The translations under genes were made by a program, and so were the position numbers. Positions 10,851-21,290 of a stretch of 64,000 bases of DNA are shown one piece after another (the stretch's first letter is position 1; each line of letters starts with the position of its first letter). Source of the DNA: Buxus sempervirens (lineage: Eukaryota > Streptophyta > Magnoliopsida > Buxales > Buxaceae); contig OX387192.1 in NCBI GenBank assembly GCA_947561395.2, forward strand, positions 10,886,221 through 10,950,220, written 5' to 3'. The notes under the pieces were generated by a model. It ran no database searches and was not told the DNA's origin. It saw only the letters and a program-made list of their open reading frames with translations.

Positions 10851-12480
10851 CAAGCGGTGATATGAGAGAAGAAAAAAAGAGAGAGAGCAAGGTGCCCATA
10901 CTAGTCTCGGGCCACTGACATGATCCAGGATCAATGAACCCAATGAAATGATGAGAGGCCATTTTTGGCTGAGATACCTCAAATGAATTCCGCTAGTCAA
11001 ACGTGTTGAGCTTGATCGTCTCATTTTTAACCCACGTTATGTCTAGCCACCTCGAATTGGGGCAAAGTCAAACAGCAAAGAAAAAAGCAAGCAAACAAAA
11101 TGAACAAAGAAGAAAATGGTTCTTGAGCCAGTTAATCGTGCAAAATAATTAAGTGTTACATTCTCTGTGAAAGGACGAAAGGCCACCCTTGATCTTTTCC
11201 AAAAATCATCTGACACAAGATGAAACCCTTGCAAAACACTTCGAGCCTAACAATTCCTTCATTAAACCTACTATGTCTTGTCTCCAAAACTGGGGCATGA
11301 AGCTTCGTGTAATTGGAGACACAAAAAAAAGATGAAGGTGAAGATAGGGCAAAGCGAAAAGCACCCTAAGAACAAAAGGGCCAGAAAGGAAGGATGAGGA
11401 GAACCCTAGAAAACAAGAAGTCGAAGAAAAAAAACTGGGGCAATCCCTTGAGAGAAAAAAAAAGAAGAAAAAAGAAAAAGAGAAGAAAAAGCCGGGGCAA
11501 ACCCCGAAGGCAAGGGCCAAAAGTTGGGGGCAAAGAACCCAAGAAAGAAGGAAGAGAAAGAAAAAACAAAGATGGAAGAAAGAGAAAGGAACTACAAGTA
11601 AAAGTTGGAGACAAAGTTGGGGGAGCCGAAGATGAAGCAAGCCCCAACAAGGAAAGTAGACAGGACATGGCCTTTAACCCATGCATTAATTTCGAGCCTT
11701 CATATCATTTCTTCTTGACCCTTGAGCCCAGCCTACATTTCGTCCTTCCGCGAAGTCCTTTCTGATCATAGAGAATGTAACATCGAATCTTGGACAAGCT
11801 GGCAATGACAGAACCAAAAAAGACAGAGAAGTACTTTGGTTAGGCATAAAGGTCACCCATAGAATGATGTTATATAGGGTTTGAGCCTGTTTATCCTTCA
11901 TTTCTAAACCCTGGAACTAAGGCCTACATTTCGTCCTAAGAATAAGTCCTCTCTGATCATTGTGTCATGATCCATGGAAATTTTCAGGGCCCTTAGACTG
12001 GGCAAGGCACTGAACCCGAATGAGAGAACCAATGATAGAAAAACCATTTCACAACCCTCAGACAAGGGCAAGGAAAGAAATACAAAGGAGAGAACATAAA
12101 AGAAAAGCCAAGACAGGGCAGTGCCAAAGAAACCCCCTGAACCAAAAACAATTCCCCTCATTTCAACCTAGGGCATGCCATTGAAGGCCAAAATGTTGAG
12201 ACACTTACAAGGAGTGCCGGGAGGCACATTTTCCTAAGTCTAACTGAGAATGTCAGGTAACCGACCCGAAGATTACTGGTCTTGCCATGGACCCACTTCA
12301 AAGGGAAAAATCCGAACATCTGGTGAATTCCCAAAAGATATCAGTCAAAGAGAGACTGCTTGAATTTGCACATAATTTTGAGTTGACTGAATTTCACTTG
12401 AACTTCTGCAGATACTGACAAAACCTGAAACAGACAGGAAAAGTCGTCACAGTGTATTCATACATTGGCTGACAAGAGTT
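10851..12480 (+). other. Non-coding modular region of element B
   Basis: There is no recognisable gene. The purine-rich block at 11340-11640 and the open frames through it are low-complexity. Two copies of a block running GAGCC...ACATTTCGTCCT...CTGATCAT occur at 11693 and 11880, and relatives occur in element A (4738, 4926) and at 13440. Gag, protease and reverse transcriptase, expected in this interval of a complete element, are absent. Confidence 0.6.
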
Positions 12481-12690
12481 TGTGAAACCAAAGCCGCCGA
12501 CGGATGAGTCGAAGATTGGTGAAAGAATGGCACCGCATAACCAAAGTTTGTGAAGCCAAGGTCGCCGACGAATAAGTCGGAGATTGGTAGTGGAAGCCCC
12601 AAATAAAAGAGAAAGGAATTGGAAAAAACAAAAGCTCAAAGTTTATGAGGCCAAAGCCGCTGATGGATGAGTCGAAGATCGGCATAGGCA
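12481..12690 (+). repeat. Dispersed copies of the 145-bp array core
   Basis: Three copies of the GCCGCCGACGGATGAGTCG core with changes lie at about 12492, 12564 and 12655. Each is followed by an AGATTGGT or AGATCGGC stretch. They are spaced about 72 and 90 bp apart and are separated by diverged sequence, as if an older array had been broken up. Confidence 0.75.
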
Positions 12691-12721
12691 ACCCGAAAAG
12701 AAAAAAGAGAAAAGGAGCAAG

Positions 12722-13058
12722 ATGTCCCCCACAATTGAAGAATCCAGATTGGACCAGCTGCAATTGTTGGAAGAAAAAAAAGATCAAGGCTTTGTGCCAT
12801 GGCCAGCTCTACCAACAAAGAGTGGCACGAGCCTAAAACAAGAAAGTAAAGCCACGACAGTTCAAGGTGGGAGACCTAGTACTGAAGAGAATTTTTCCTC
12901 ATCAAGAGGACAACAGAGGGAAATTCAAGCCGAACTACGAAGGGCCATTTTTAGTCCACAAAGTTCTGTCCCAAGGAGCACTTATCCTACAAGAAATGGA
13001 CGGGGCAATTTTTCCTGAACCGATAAATGCAGAAGCAATCAAGCTGTACTACGCCTAA
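12722..13058 (+). pseudogene. C-terminal tail of integrase/pol of element B
   Basis: The final part of a Ty3 integrase is readable. It starts in frame 2 (IEESRLDQLQLLEEK), shifts to frame 3 at an A-run near 12775, continues as LYQQRVARA, meets TAA at 12834 and goes on as KPRQFKVGDLVLKRI. It ends LQEMDG...AIKLYYA with TAA 13056-13058. The GDLVLKR...GKF-PNYEGPF...GGAL-type layout is typical of the end of plant Ty3 polyproteins. Nothing upstream encodes the catalytic core, so only about 110 codons of pol survive. Confidence 0.85.
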
Positions 13059-15289
13059 GATCATTCTGATTGAGAAATGAAGAGGGGCCATCTTTGACCC
13101 TCCTTTAGACTGTGAATCCTTCCAAATACCTTAAATTCTCCCCTAGTTAAACAATTTTGAGCCTTAAAATTCTTTCCAACCCAGTGCAAGTGTTCTACAC
13201 ATCAAACAGGGCATTCCTGGCAAAGCAAAAAGAAACAGGGCATCCTTGCCCAGAAAAACTTAAAAAAAAAAAAAGAAGAAAGCGCAATAGAAAAAGAAAA
13301 GAAAAGATAAAGAAAAGAAAGAAACAGAAAAATGGGGAAATGCTTATCCCACCAGAAATACAGTGATACAGGTAAGCCAGGATGTAAGTCCCACCAGCAA
13401 TAAAAGTGGCACACTTCACAAACCCAGATAACAAAGTTTTTTTGAGCCATTTATCATTTCTTTCATAACCAAGACCAAGCCTATGTTTCGTCCTATCTCT
13501 AAGACCTCTCAGATCCCAAAAGGAATGATCAGGGCAAACAGTTGAGTCTGCGTTCATAAGCAATGACGGAATTTAGAGTTTCCTGGAAAGGCTGGACACA
13601 GCGAAAACCCGAAAAAAGGGCGTTGTGGGGTTAGTCACCAAAAAAAAAAGGAGAGAGAGAGAAAGAAAGAAAGAACTGGTCACATCTGCACCGAGCAGAG
13701 CAAGATACAGAAGAGAGCAGTGACAGGGGCAGACAACAAACTGAGAAAGAATGGATAGATCTGAGGGGTCCAGACCGGCAGATTGCGCCCGAGTCAAAAA
13801 CTCCACAGTGGCCTATGATGACAATGCTACTGAAAGTACCAAGCACTCCAAGTCCCATCTTACCTTAGGAAATTTCTTTGATATTGCAAACACGGGCACA
13901 CACTGACACACCTGTTTTCTCTATAATTGTTCTGCTTAACTGTTTTGAGCTCCGCGTTGGGCTACTAACCTAAGTTGATAATCTCTTAACCTTGGCAGAG
14001 GCCGCTTCTAGCTGCAATGGGCAAAAGGGCTCAGAGCAAGAAGAGAATAAGAGAAGTGTCTTGCATTCCCCCAGCTATTCCAGGACTAACAGGTTGTCTT
14101 TTCCTGCCTCCACAGGTATGGCGAAAGTGGGATGACGGACGTCTTCTCCAAAATCCCCAGTGGAGTTCTTTCAGTAAACGGAGAATAATACCTTCCAAAA
14201 TCCCCAGCGGAAGGCTTTCAGTAAACCAAGGACGACATCCTTACATCCCCAGTAGAGTCCTCTCAAGCAATAAGGGAGTAATGCCTAATGATTTAGACTT
14301 CCCAAGCCTCGCCCAATCTGAAGAGGCCGGCTTTGCGAAGAAGAGCGGAAAGAAGACAAAACAAGCTTGCATCAGTCCCTGGTGAGGTCTCTCGTGCTCA
14401 ACAAGGGCGCAGGCGAGCATGAAGAACTCGCACCCAAGCGGAAGGAAAAGGCTTTACAAAGGAATAATGACAGCGTGAGGAATCCCCACTTATCCCCAAC
14501 GGAGCATCCTTCCCCAGGGAACCCCCACGCTTGTCAGAAACAAGGCTCGACCCGATAGAAGAGGCAATAAGGAAAAGATTCCTGCCCAATCCCCAGCAAT
14601 AGTCACTCCAAGCTAGAGAGCCTCTGCAAAAGGGAAAACCAACCAGAAAGCGCTGCAGAAGAAAGAATGACAAGACATGAAGAAGAATGAGGATAAATGA
14701 AAATATCATTGGGCAAGATGGCCCCTTTTGTAATTTTTGATTTTACACTTTTGTAAATAGAGTAGAGCATGTGTGTGAGCTCCTTTGAGGCACTGGACAG
14801 CGCTGGAAGCACCTCCTCACCAACAGCAGCTCCCCCTTCGCTCTTTCCTCCTTTCTCCAACCATCCCGCATCCTAAACCAACCCTTGGCCATCAAATCCC
14901 TAAAGAAAGAAAAAACTATTAAAAGCGTCAAGTAAAAAGCACAAAAAGAGTGAGGAGTCTGAAGTCGTCCAAAAGCTTTAATGGAACAAACAAGAAGAAA
15001 AGAATGTTGTCAAGTGTTTGGCATCAACGCCGAAACAGGTTGGCGAGCTCAAGTCCAATCTAATCTCTTTCAAACATAAATCTAATTGCTGAAGAGTTGC
15101 CCTGCAAATACCCGAAAAGCGAAGGATAAGGAAACTCTGAAGCCAGGAAGTGACGCCACATCATTGGCCGCTTCCCTCTCAAAATGAAAACTTCAAAGGA
15201 CTAAGCTCGCCGACCATGTCGACAGAAATGCCAGGCGCAAAAACTAGATTCTTTTTCTCTTTGCTGTTCATCCGCAAGGTGACTTCGGC
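13059..15289 (+). other. Non-coding 3' region of element B
   Basis: The region lies between the pol stop and the polypurine tract. It has an A/G-rich block (13258-13340), another TTTGAGCC...TTTCGTCCT block (13440), several ATCCCCAGYRGAGTC motifs (about 14153, 14200, 14242, 14488, 14590) and the segment homologous to A at 14720-15110. I see no gene; the open frames here are not conserved between A and B. Confidence 0.6.
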
Positions 15290-15300
15290 AAAGAGGGGCA
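15290..15300 (+). other. Polypurine tract of element B
   Basis: AAAGAGGGGCA lies two bases before the LTR start TGTAAGCACC. In LTR elements this purine run primes plus-strand DNA synthesis. Its position defines the 5' edge of the 3' LTR. Confidence 0.75.
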
Positions 15301-15895
15301 GCTGTAAGCACCTCATTTTTGCGCTCCCGGAAGAGCCGGAAATGCAAAACCCTAGGCAGAAAGGCAAACCCTGAGGGGTCAAAATTTGACCTTTTGATCA
15401 AGTGATAATTGGCCACCTTGTTTTATCTCAATGGATAGAGAATCTTGACACGGTTCCAACGCAACTGAATTTGCTGGAAACGGAGTCCGAATGAAGATTC
15501 TATGGGCCGGTCAAACTTAAAGGGGAGCCGAAAGTTGACTTTTTTGAATCCCGTGCCAGGTGCTTATCCCTATGTCATTGGATAGAGGGCTCCGATACGA
15601 GTCCAACGCAACTGAGTTTGCTCAAATCGGAGTCCGGATGAAGGAGATATGAGCCGTCGAAGTTTCCAAGCAGAAAAACCGGAAACTGCACACGTGGCGC
15701 AGGAACGGCACACGTGGCAGCCAACGCAACAAAATATCTCAAGGACTAAATCTTGAATATCCAAAAATCATCAAATATCTCAGGAACTAAGCCAAAATTC
15801 ACAGGGGGCAATCTGCAGATATCCAAAAGTGTCAAATCGGTCGAATCAATCAAATCAGTCAAGTCAAGGGGCAAATCCGTAATTTTTTCAATTTG

Positions 15896-16142
15896 TATCC
15901 GATCAAATATGTCGGATACACATGCTTTTGTTCATATCTGACATATAATGCCGGATACAAGAGATTTGCCTGCGAGATTCGCGCGGATTTGCTAACAAAT
16001 ATGCGTAGAAATTAAATTTCAGAAATGATTGTGTTTGTATCCGATATAATATGCTGGATACAAAGGAAGTGCAGTGTATCCGACATAATATGCCGGATAC
16101 AAAGGAAGTGTAGTGTATCCGACATTAAATGCCGGATACAAA
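15896..16142 (+). promoter_or_regulatory. Palindromic repeat array in the LTR, upstream of the TATA box
   Basis: Three copies at 16037, 16076 and 16115 have an exact 39-bp period. Each has a 25-bp near-perfect palindrome with outer arms GTATCCG/CGGATAC and inner arms CATA/TATG, followed by AAAGGAAGTG (two copies). Two diverged copies lie at about 15896 and 15930. The array stops about 10-15 bp before a TATA box, so it is placed like an enhancer bound by a dimeric protein. That role is inference. Confidence 0.75.
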
Positions 16143-16150
16143 AAAGTTTC

Positions 16151-16158
16151 TATAAAAA
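16151..16158 (+). promoter_or_regulatory. TATA box of the LTR promoter
   Basis: TATAAAAA lies just downstream of the palindrome array and upstream of a pyrimidine-rich leader. The transcription start would be about 25-35 bp downstream. The middle LTR lacks this part, so B has no promoter on its own 5' side. Confidence 0.65.
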
Positions 16159-18801
16159 GGCAACAGCAGCCCCAGTTCAGGGGTTGGCTTGGTTTTTGCT
16201 GCTTTCCCCTCTTCTTCACCATTGTTCCTGGTACGAAACCCTCCCCCCTCACCTCTCCTTGCCTCCAAAGCCACCCAAACAACCTTCTAGGACTGTTCTA
16301 CCCCTTCCTTGCCTCTTCTTCTTCATCTCCATTAAACAAAAGCTTGGAGGAGGAACTTGGTGATCATGGAGAGGTGCTGCTCCAGCAACCTTTCGTGCTT
16401 CAAGGAGGTGCTCGTACTACACTCCAGGGTTCAAAACCCCCAAGGTGAGGTTCCTTAGCCCCCTTTGTTAAACATACTTGAAAATAAATGAAATATGAGC
16501 ATTCCCATCCTCTTTTGTGCCATATACCTACTGTTCTCTCATGCTATGGTGTGTTGGTTCATTTCCTTGTTGTATATTAACTCTCATGGTAAGGGGAGGG
16601 TTTGTGTTTAACCGGAAAGGAGAGAAAGGGGCTGCTCATGACCATTTAAGTGTTACTTTTCAGTATATGGTTCCTTTTCCTTATTTGTGTATTGCTATTA
16701 TTTATACGGGGAGCATGTTCCCTCTTTCATTCCTTAATCCAACGTATCCCCATGTAATCCCCACTTCCCCTTCTGGTATTCCGTTTTTATGCTTTAGTTC
16801 CTTTTTGGCACTTCCACAACAATGGTTTCTCTTGTACAATTCGGGGTGAGCATGTGTGTATGCACCCTTCATTGCCGTACTCCACTACCTCGTTCCTTGG
16901 TTGATTTTGCCTTTTTATTATGTTTTGGTCTGTGTTAGTAGCATGCTCCCCCTTCCCCACGTCATGGTTTTCGTATGTTTTCAGTTATTGTTATAGAAAG
17001 CATGAAGGTTTCTTCCCCTTTTTGATCTCATGATAACATGCGTAGGCTCCTTGGGGTCTACACCCTCCTTTATGTTGCTCCCGCCCCCATTAGCATGCTT
17101 CAATGTTGTTTAAACCCTGATTATTGGCTGCTGTTCTCATTACCTGCAGCATGTTTTGTTGTGTTAAACTTGCCTAACATGCTTGACTTTGGAGCCCTTG
17201 AGTGCATGCCTGAGTTCCCTCACCTTAGTGCTATGATTAGGACACTTCCCGCTCATGTTGGCCTTCTTTTTTACATAAATCCAAGCCCCAAACATCCACT
17301 GCCCCATGCATGCCGGATAAGTGATCTTGTGTGTGCATGACATGGCATGGAGTACGGTTTAGTCCTCACTTAGTTAGAAATCCCTTGCTTTGAATCATTT
17401 GCTGATTTGGGGATTTAGTAGGACCAAAGGCAAGTGCACCCCAGCCCTGTTTTGCTGCCACGCGGTTCAAGTGGGAGGAGGCTACCTCCCATGCCTCCCC
17501 CCTCCTCCCTTTGTTGTAAAAACCCCATAAGAGACCAAAAGTGTGGTCTTTCGCTTCCCTAAACCACTGTGGGCCCACACAGGGGCCCACACCATTTCTA
17601 GAACACCCTAAGAGGCCCAGGAATCCAAGCCCAATGCAAAGATCCGAAAAACCAAGTTTTTTAGGTTGATCCGACAACTCAAGTCGGATCAACAGAGCCT
17701 TGTTCGTAACTGGCCAAAGATGCCGGATACACTGATCCTTATGTGTAACCGGCATCTCTGACCGGCTACATAGCCAGATTGTCTTTTATGCTATTTCATG
17801 ATCTTGTACTGTTTTCTTGATTTGTTTGATCAATCCAAATGAACTAGAAGGGTTTCCGGGTCAACCGAAGACCCAAGATGGGCCATGGACCAACCCGGTC
17901 CAATTTGGTCTCCAGTGGGCCTTCCAACGGGGCCCACCAAGCCCGACTAACTCACTTTGCTTTAAATCAGTAAATAAATCAATTGAGTGGGTCATACCAC
18001 TGGAGGCCCACCCAAGTCCAATTTTGGAAGCATGCTTAGATTTACGCATGGTTTGGCCGAGACCACGGGTAGGGCCTATCGGGCCCGCTAAAGCCCATTA
18101 GACCAAACTAACTTAGGGTTTCTAAACCCTAATTCAGGAAGTCTTGGGCTTTAAAGCCCAAGCCCAGGTAATGGGCCCCAAGCCCAAGGCCTGACCCACC
18201 TTGTCAAATATTAATCAAAGATATCTCAAATCACTCGGTAACCAACTGTGTGGCCCGCTCAAGGGCCCACAAAGCGATCGCGGCCCACCATGGTATGAAA
18301 ATCAGTTTAATAATCAAACTTGAACCATTAAATAAAATCAATTCATTTGAACCAAGCCCAAAGGGCCTCTCAGGCTAGACCGAGGCCCACCAGGGGACAT
18401 ATGGGCTCAACCAAGCCCATCAAGGAATCCGCGGGCCTTCCAACGGGGCCCGCCCAATCAGACTCATCTCATCTTTAACTAAGAAGATAAAATCAAGTAA
18501 AGGGACCTACACCACTTTGGCGGTCCCGCCATACTTAACCAAAACTGTGCATATTGGGATAGGAATCGAGTGAAACCAACTGAGTTGACTCAAACTAGGG
18601 AAATCATGGGACCCGTCATCCGATGGGGTGGGCTGGGGTGTCTACGGACTTCCCCAGACCACAACCGAGACCCTACTTAGAATCTCAAGCCGCAGACCAA
18701 AGCCTTAATAAGACAAGATTAGGCACCCAGGTGTCCGCCTGCACCCCATTAGGCGGTGGCGACTCCGAACTTTCCCGTGCCGCGTTTGCGACGCGAGCAC
18801 A

Positions 18802-19012
18802 GTGTTCACCACAGATTCCTTCATGTACTTCGGCCATTACTATCATGGCTTCTGTAGGGTTAACACATCTAAGTGGAATGTCATCGATACTCTTTTTGTA
18901 TAGTTCGCCACCCAGAATGAAATAATTGGCAGCTTTTCTTTTGGTTGATTTGCTAGTCTTCACAGTAGGTTCTTTAAGATATCCCCAGATTTCACCTCTC
19001 CAATCTTGTTGT
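18802..19012 (-). pseudogene. Integrase N-terminus of element C, truncated by insertion
   Basis: Reading from about 19012 leftward, the frame gives RGEIWGYLKEPTVKTSK, then YFILGGELYKK, then PTEAMIVMAEVHEGICGEH, where it meets the A/B LTR. This is the zinc-binding (HHCC) start of a Ty3 integrase, with both His in place and the Cys pair missing. A frameshift near 19010-19025 separates it from the RNase H frame. The break is the clearest evidence that A/B inserted into C. Confidence 0.85.
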
Positions 19013-21290
19013 ATTGTCTAATTACAACATGCCAGTGAATCCACCAAAAATGGTCTTTTTCGGAATTGGGGAGAGATTGTACGGTCACTGTTCTGATTGG
19101 ATCACGTAGTCTGAGTCCGGATGCCAACTGTGCCAATTCATTAGCTTGGTAATTTTCCTTCCTTGGCCGATGTTCAAATTCAATTCTATTGAACTGTTGG
19201 GCCAAGAATCTCGCTCTTCATAGCAAAAGTACCAATGATTCACTATTGCAGTTATATATGCCCTCCATTTGTTTCAACACCAGCTGGGAATCCCCAACAA
19301 TATTGACCACTCGAGCATCCATTTCCCATAAAATTTCCAACCCTATAATCGTAGCTTCAAACTCCGCTTGATTATTCGTAGACAACTCTTCGAGTTGAAA
19401 TGCATGTTCGTGCTTATCACCGGTTGGTGAAGTTATCACTATTCCAATCCCAGAAGCAAATTCTGTTTTTGAGCCATCAAATTCCAGTGTCCACGGCTGG
19501 AATTTGGCATAGCAAAAACTGGCATGAAATACTGGGATATCAAGTTCTTTTTCTTGCACACCAGATGGATGATCGGCCAAGAAATCGGCCAATGCTTGCC
19601 CTTTTACCGCTTTCTGTGGTACATATTTGAAGTCGAACTCCATCAGAGTTAAGGTCCATTTCCCTAGTCTGCCACTCACCGTGGGTCGAGTGAGCATATA
19701 TTTGACCACGTCAGTGGCTGCTATGATGAAAATTTCTTTGGCCGAAATGAGATAATGTCGCAATTTGGTAGCCGCATAATAAAGTGTGAGACACAACTTC
19801 TCCAGATTAGTGTACCTTTCTTCCACTGGAGTAAGGAATCTGCTAAGATAATAAATGGCCTGCTCAAAGCCTTTGTCGTTCTCTTGCGCCAACAAGACTC
19901 CTATTGAATCATTCGCAGCTGCTATATAAAGCTTTAATGGCCGTTCTTTTGAAGGTGGCACTAAGACCGGTGGTGTTGCCAAATATTGCTTAATGCTTTC
20001 AAAAGCGGCTTGGTGTTCCTCATTCCAAATAAATTCTTCAGTATCCTTGATCTTTAGCAATGGAGACAGAACCCGGATCTTTCCTGCTAAGTTTGAAATA
20101 AATCTCCTTAAGAAATTTACTTTGCCGAGCAATCTTTGTAGTTGTTTCTTATTGATCGGTGGTTTGGCTTCTATAACCGACTTTGCCTTGTTTTTGTCAA
20201 CCTCTATTCCTCTTTGGTGTACGAAAAAGCCTAGGAAATTTCCGGCCGATACACCAAAAGCACACTTTAATGGGTTCATCTTCAAACTATACCTTCGAAG
20301 TCGCTCAAAAACCCGCTTTAAATGTTGCAAGTTGTCTGTTTCGGTCTGAGATTTTATCACCACGTCGTCGATATATACCTCCAGTATTTGACCGATCATA
20401 TCATGAAAGATAAGATTCATTGCCCTTTGATACGTTGCGCTAGCATTTTTTAAACCGAAGGGCATGACTACCCAACAGTAAGTTCCTAACGCTCCAGGAC
20501 AGCGAAATGCCGTTTTAGCTACATCATCTTTGGCAATAAAAATTTGATTATAACCGGAGTGGCCGTCCATAAATGACAAAATCTTATGCCGTGATGCATT
20601 ATCTACCAAGAGATCAGCGATCGGCATAGGATATTCGTCTTTGGGAGTTACAGAATTCAAATTGCTGAAATCAATACACACCCTAATTTGACCATTCTTT
20701 TTTATTACAGGCACAATGTTTGACAACCAGTCTGCATATCGAATTGGCCTAATAAACCCGACTGCTAACAGCCATTCTATTTCTACTTTTACTTTACTAA
20801 TTACATCCTCAGCCATTCTCCTGGATGGCTGTCTGAATGGTCTAAATTCTGGCTTGATAGGGAGTCGGTGTTCCACCACCTTTCAGTCTAATCCTGGCAT
20901 CTCGTGGTACGTCCAAGCAAAACAATCTGAGTATTTAGCTAACAGCTATATCATTTCTTGTTTGACCGAAGGCAGTAATAACTTGCTTATGAAAATAGGC
21001 TTCCGTTCGGCTTCTGTTCCTACATTGATTTCTTCCAAGGGATCTTGGGTATCTACCTTTAGGTCTTCCAGCTTGGCTAGTGTAGCTTGTAAATCGGCGA
21101 GAGTTATCTCATCCCGATCTTGTATTCCTTCATCATTTTGTTCATTGATGAATTCGACCGAATTTATTACTATCTGACCGTTTCCCAACCATTCATGGTC
21201 TTGTTGAAATATCCGCACCTTTTCCTCCTGTATATAAGCCGTTATCTTTCTCAAGACGGCTTTTGCAACTTCTGATGGTTCAACCATCAT
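19013..21290 (-). pseudogene. Reverse transcriptase and RNase H of element C
   Basis: One frame covers 21290 to 19013 with stops at about 20945 (TAG), about 20881 (TGA) and 19218 (TGA); 20879-19218 is a 553-codon open stretch. The RT motifs are clear: IRVCIDFSNLN, FMDGHSGYNQI, MPFGLKNASATYQRAMN and the catalytic VYIDDVV, which is intact. After RT comes the usual RNase H-like domain (LYIAAANDSIGVLLAQ, then FLTPVEERYTNLEK) and then a second one (LEFDGSKTEFASGIGIVI, NNQAEFEA, VGDSQLV). The second is the archaeal-type RNase H of the Tat lineage. After the TGA the frame continues with AQQFNRIEFEHRPRKENYQA, so the stop is a true nonsense mutation. Confidence 0.9.

Larger units (their letters stand above)
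1..18801 (+). mobile_element. Tandem pair of Tat/Ogre-like Ty3 LTR retrotransposons (elements A and B), incomplete on the left
   Basis: Two related retroelements lie head to tail in the + orientation. Element A (from outside the window to about 6343) has gag. Element B (6949-15302) has a primer-binding site, an upstream ORF, an integrase tail and a polypurine tract. They share a middle LTR remnant (6344-6948) and end in a full LTR (15303-18801). The 3' non-coding regions of A (about 5990-6340) and B (about 14720-15110) are clearly homologous, so both belong to one family. Neither keeps protease, reverse transcriptase or RNase H, so neither could move by itself. The right border abuts the integrase coding region of element C, which shows that the composite inserted there. 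The left LTR and target duplication lie outside the window. Confidence 0.8.
15303..18801 (+). repeat. Full-length 3' LTR of element B (3499 bp)
   Basis: The LTR begins TGTAAGCACC right after the polypurine tract and ends in GCGAGCACA (CA at 18800-18801). Its last 605 bp match the middle LTR. The length suits Ogre/Tat elements, which have very long LTRs. Contents: a dyad repeat array (15896-16142), a TATA box (16151), a pyrimidine-rich transcribed leader with a CAAG|GTGAGG splice-donor-like site (16445), and a GGCCCA-rich 3' part (17560-18450). The open frames at 16025-17340 have no family features and I do not call genes. The next bases, GTGTT, would be the 5-bp target duplication. Confidence 0.85.

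Noticed and set aside
11394..11765. Lysine-rich open frame
   Set aside because: It is a product of A/G-rich sequence; no counterpart is kept in element A and there are no family features.
16025..17340. Four open frames inside the LTR, some with hydrophobic runs
   Set aside because: They lie in a pyrimidine-rich leader and intron-like stretch; there are no domains, and overlapping frames are equally open.
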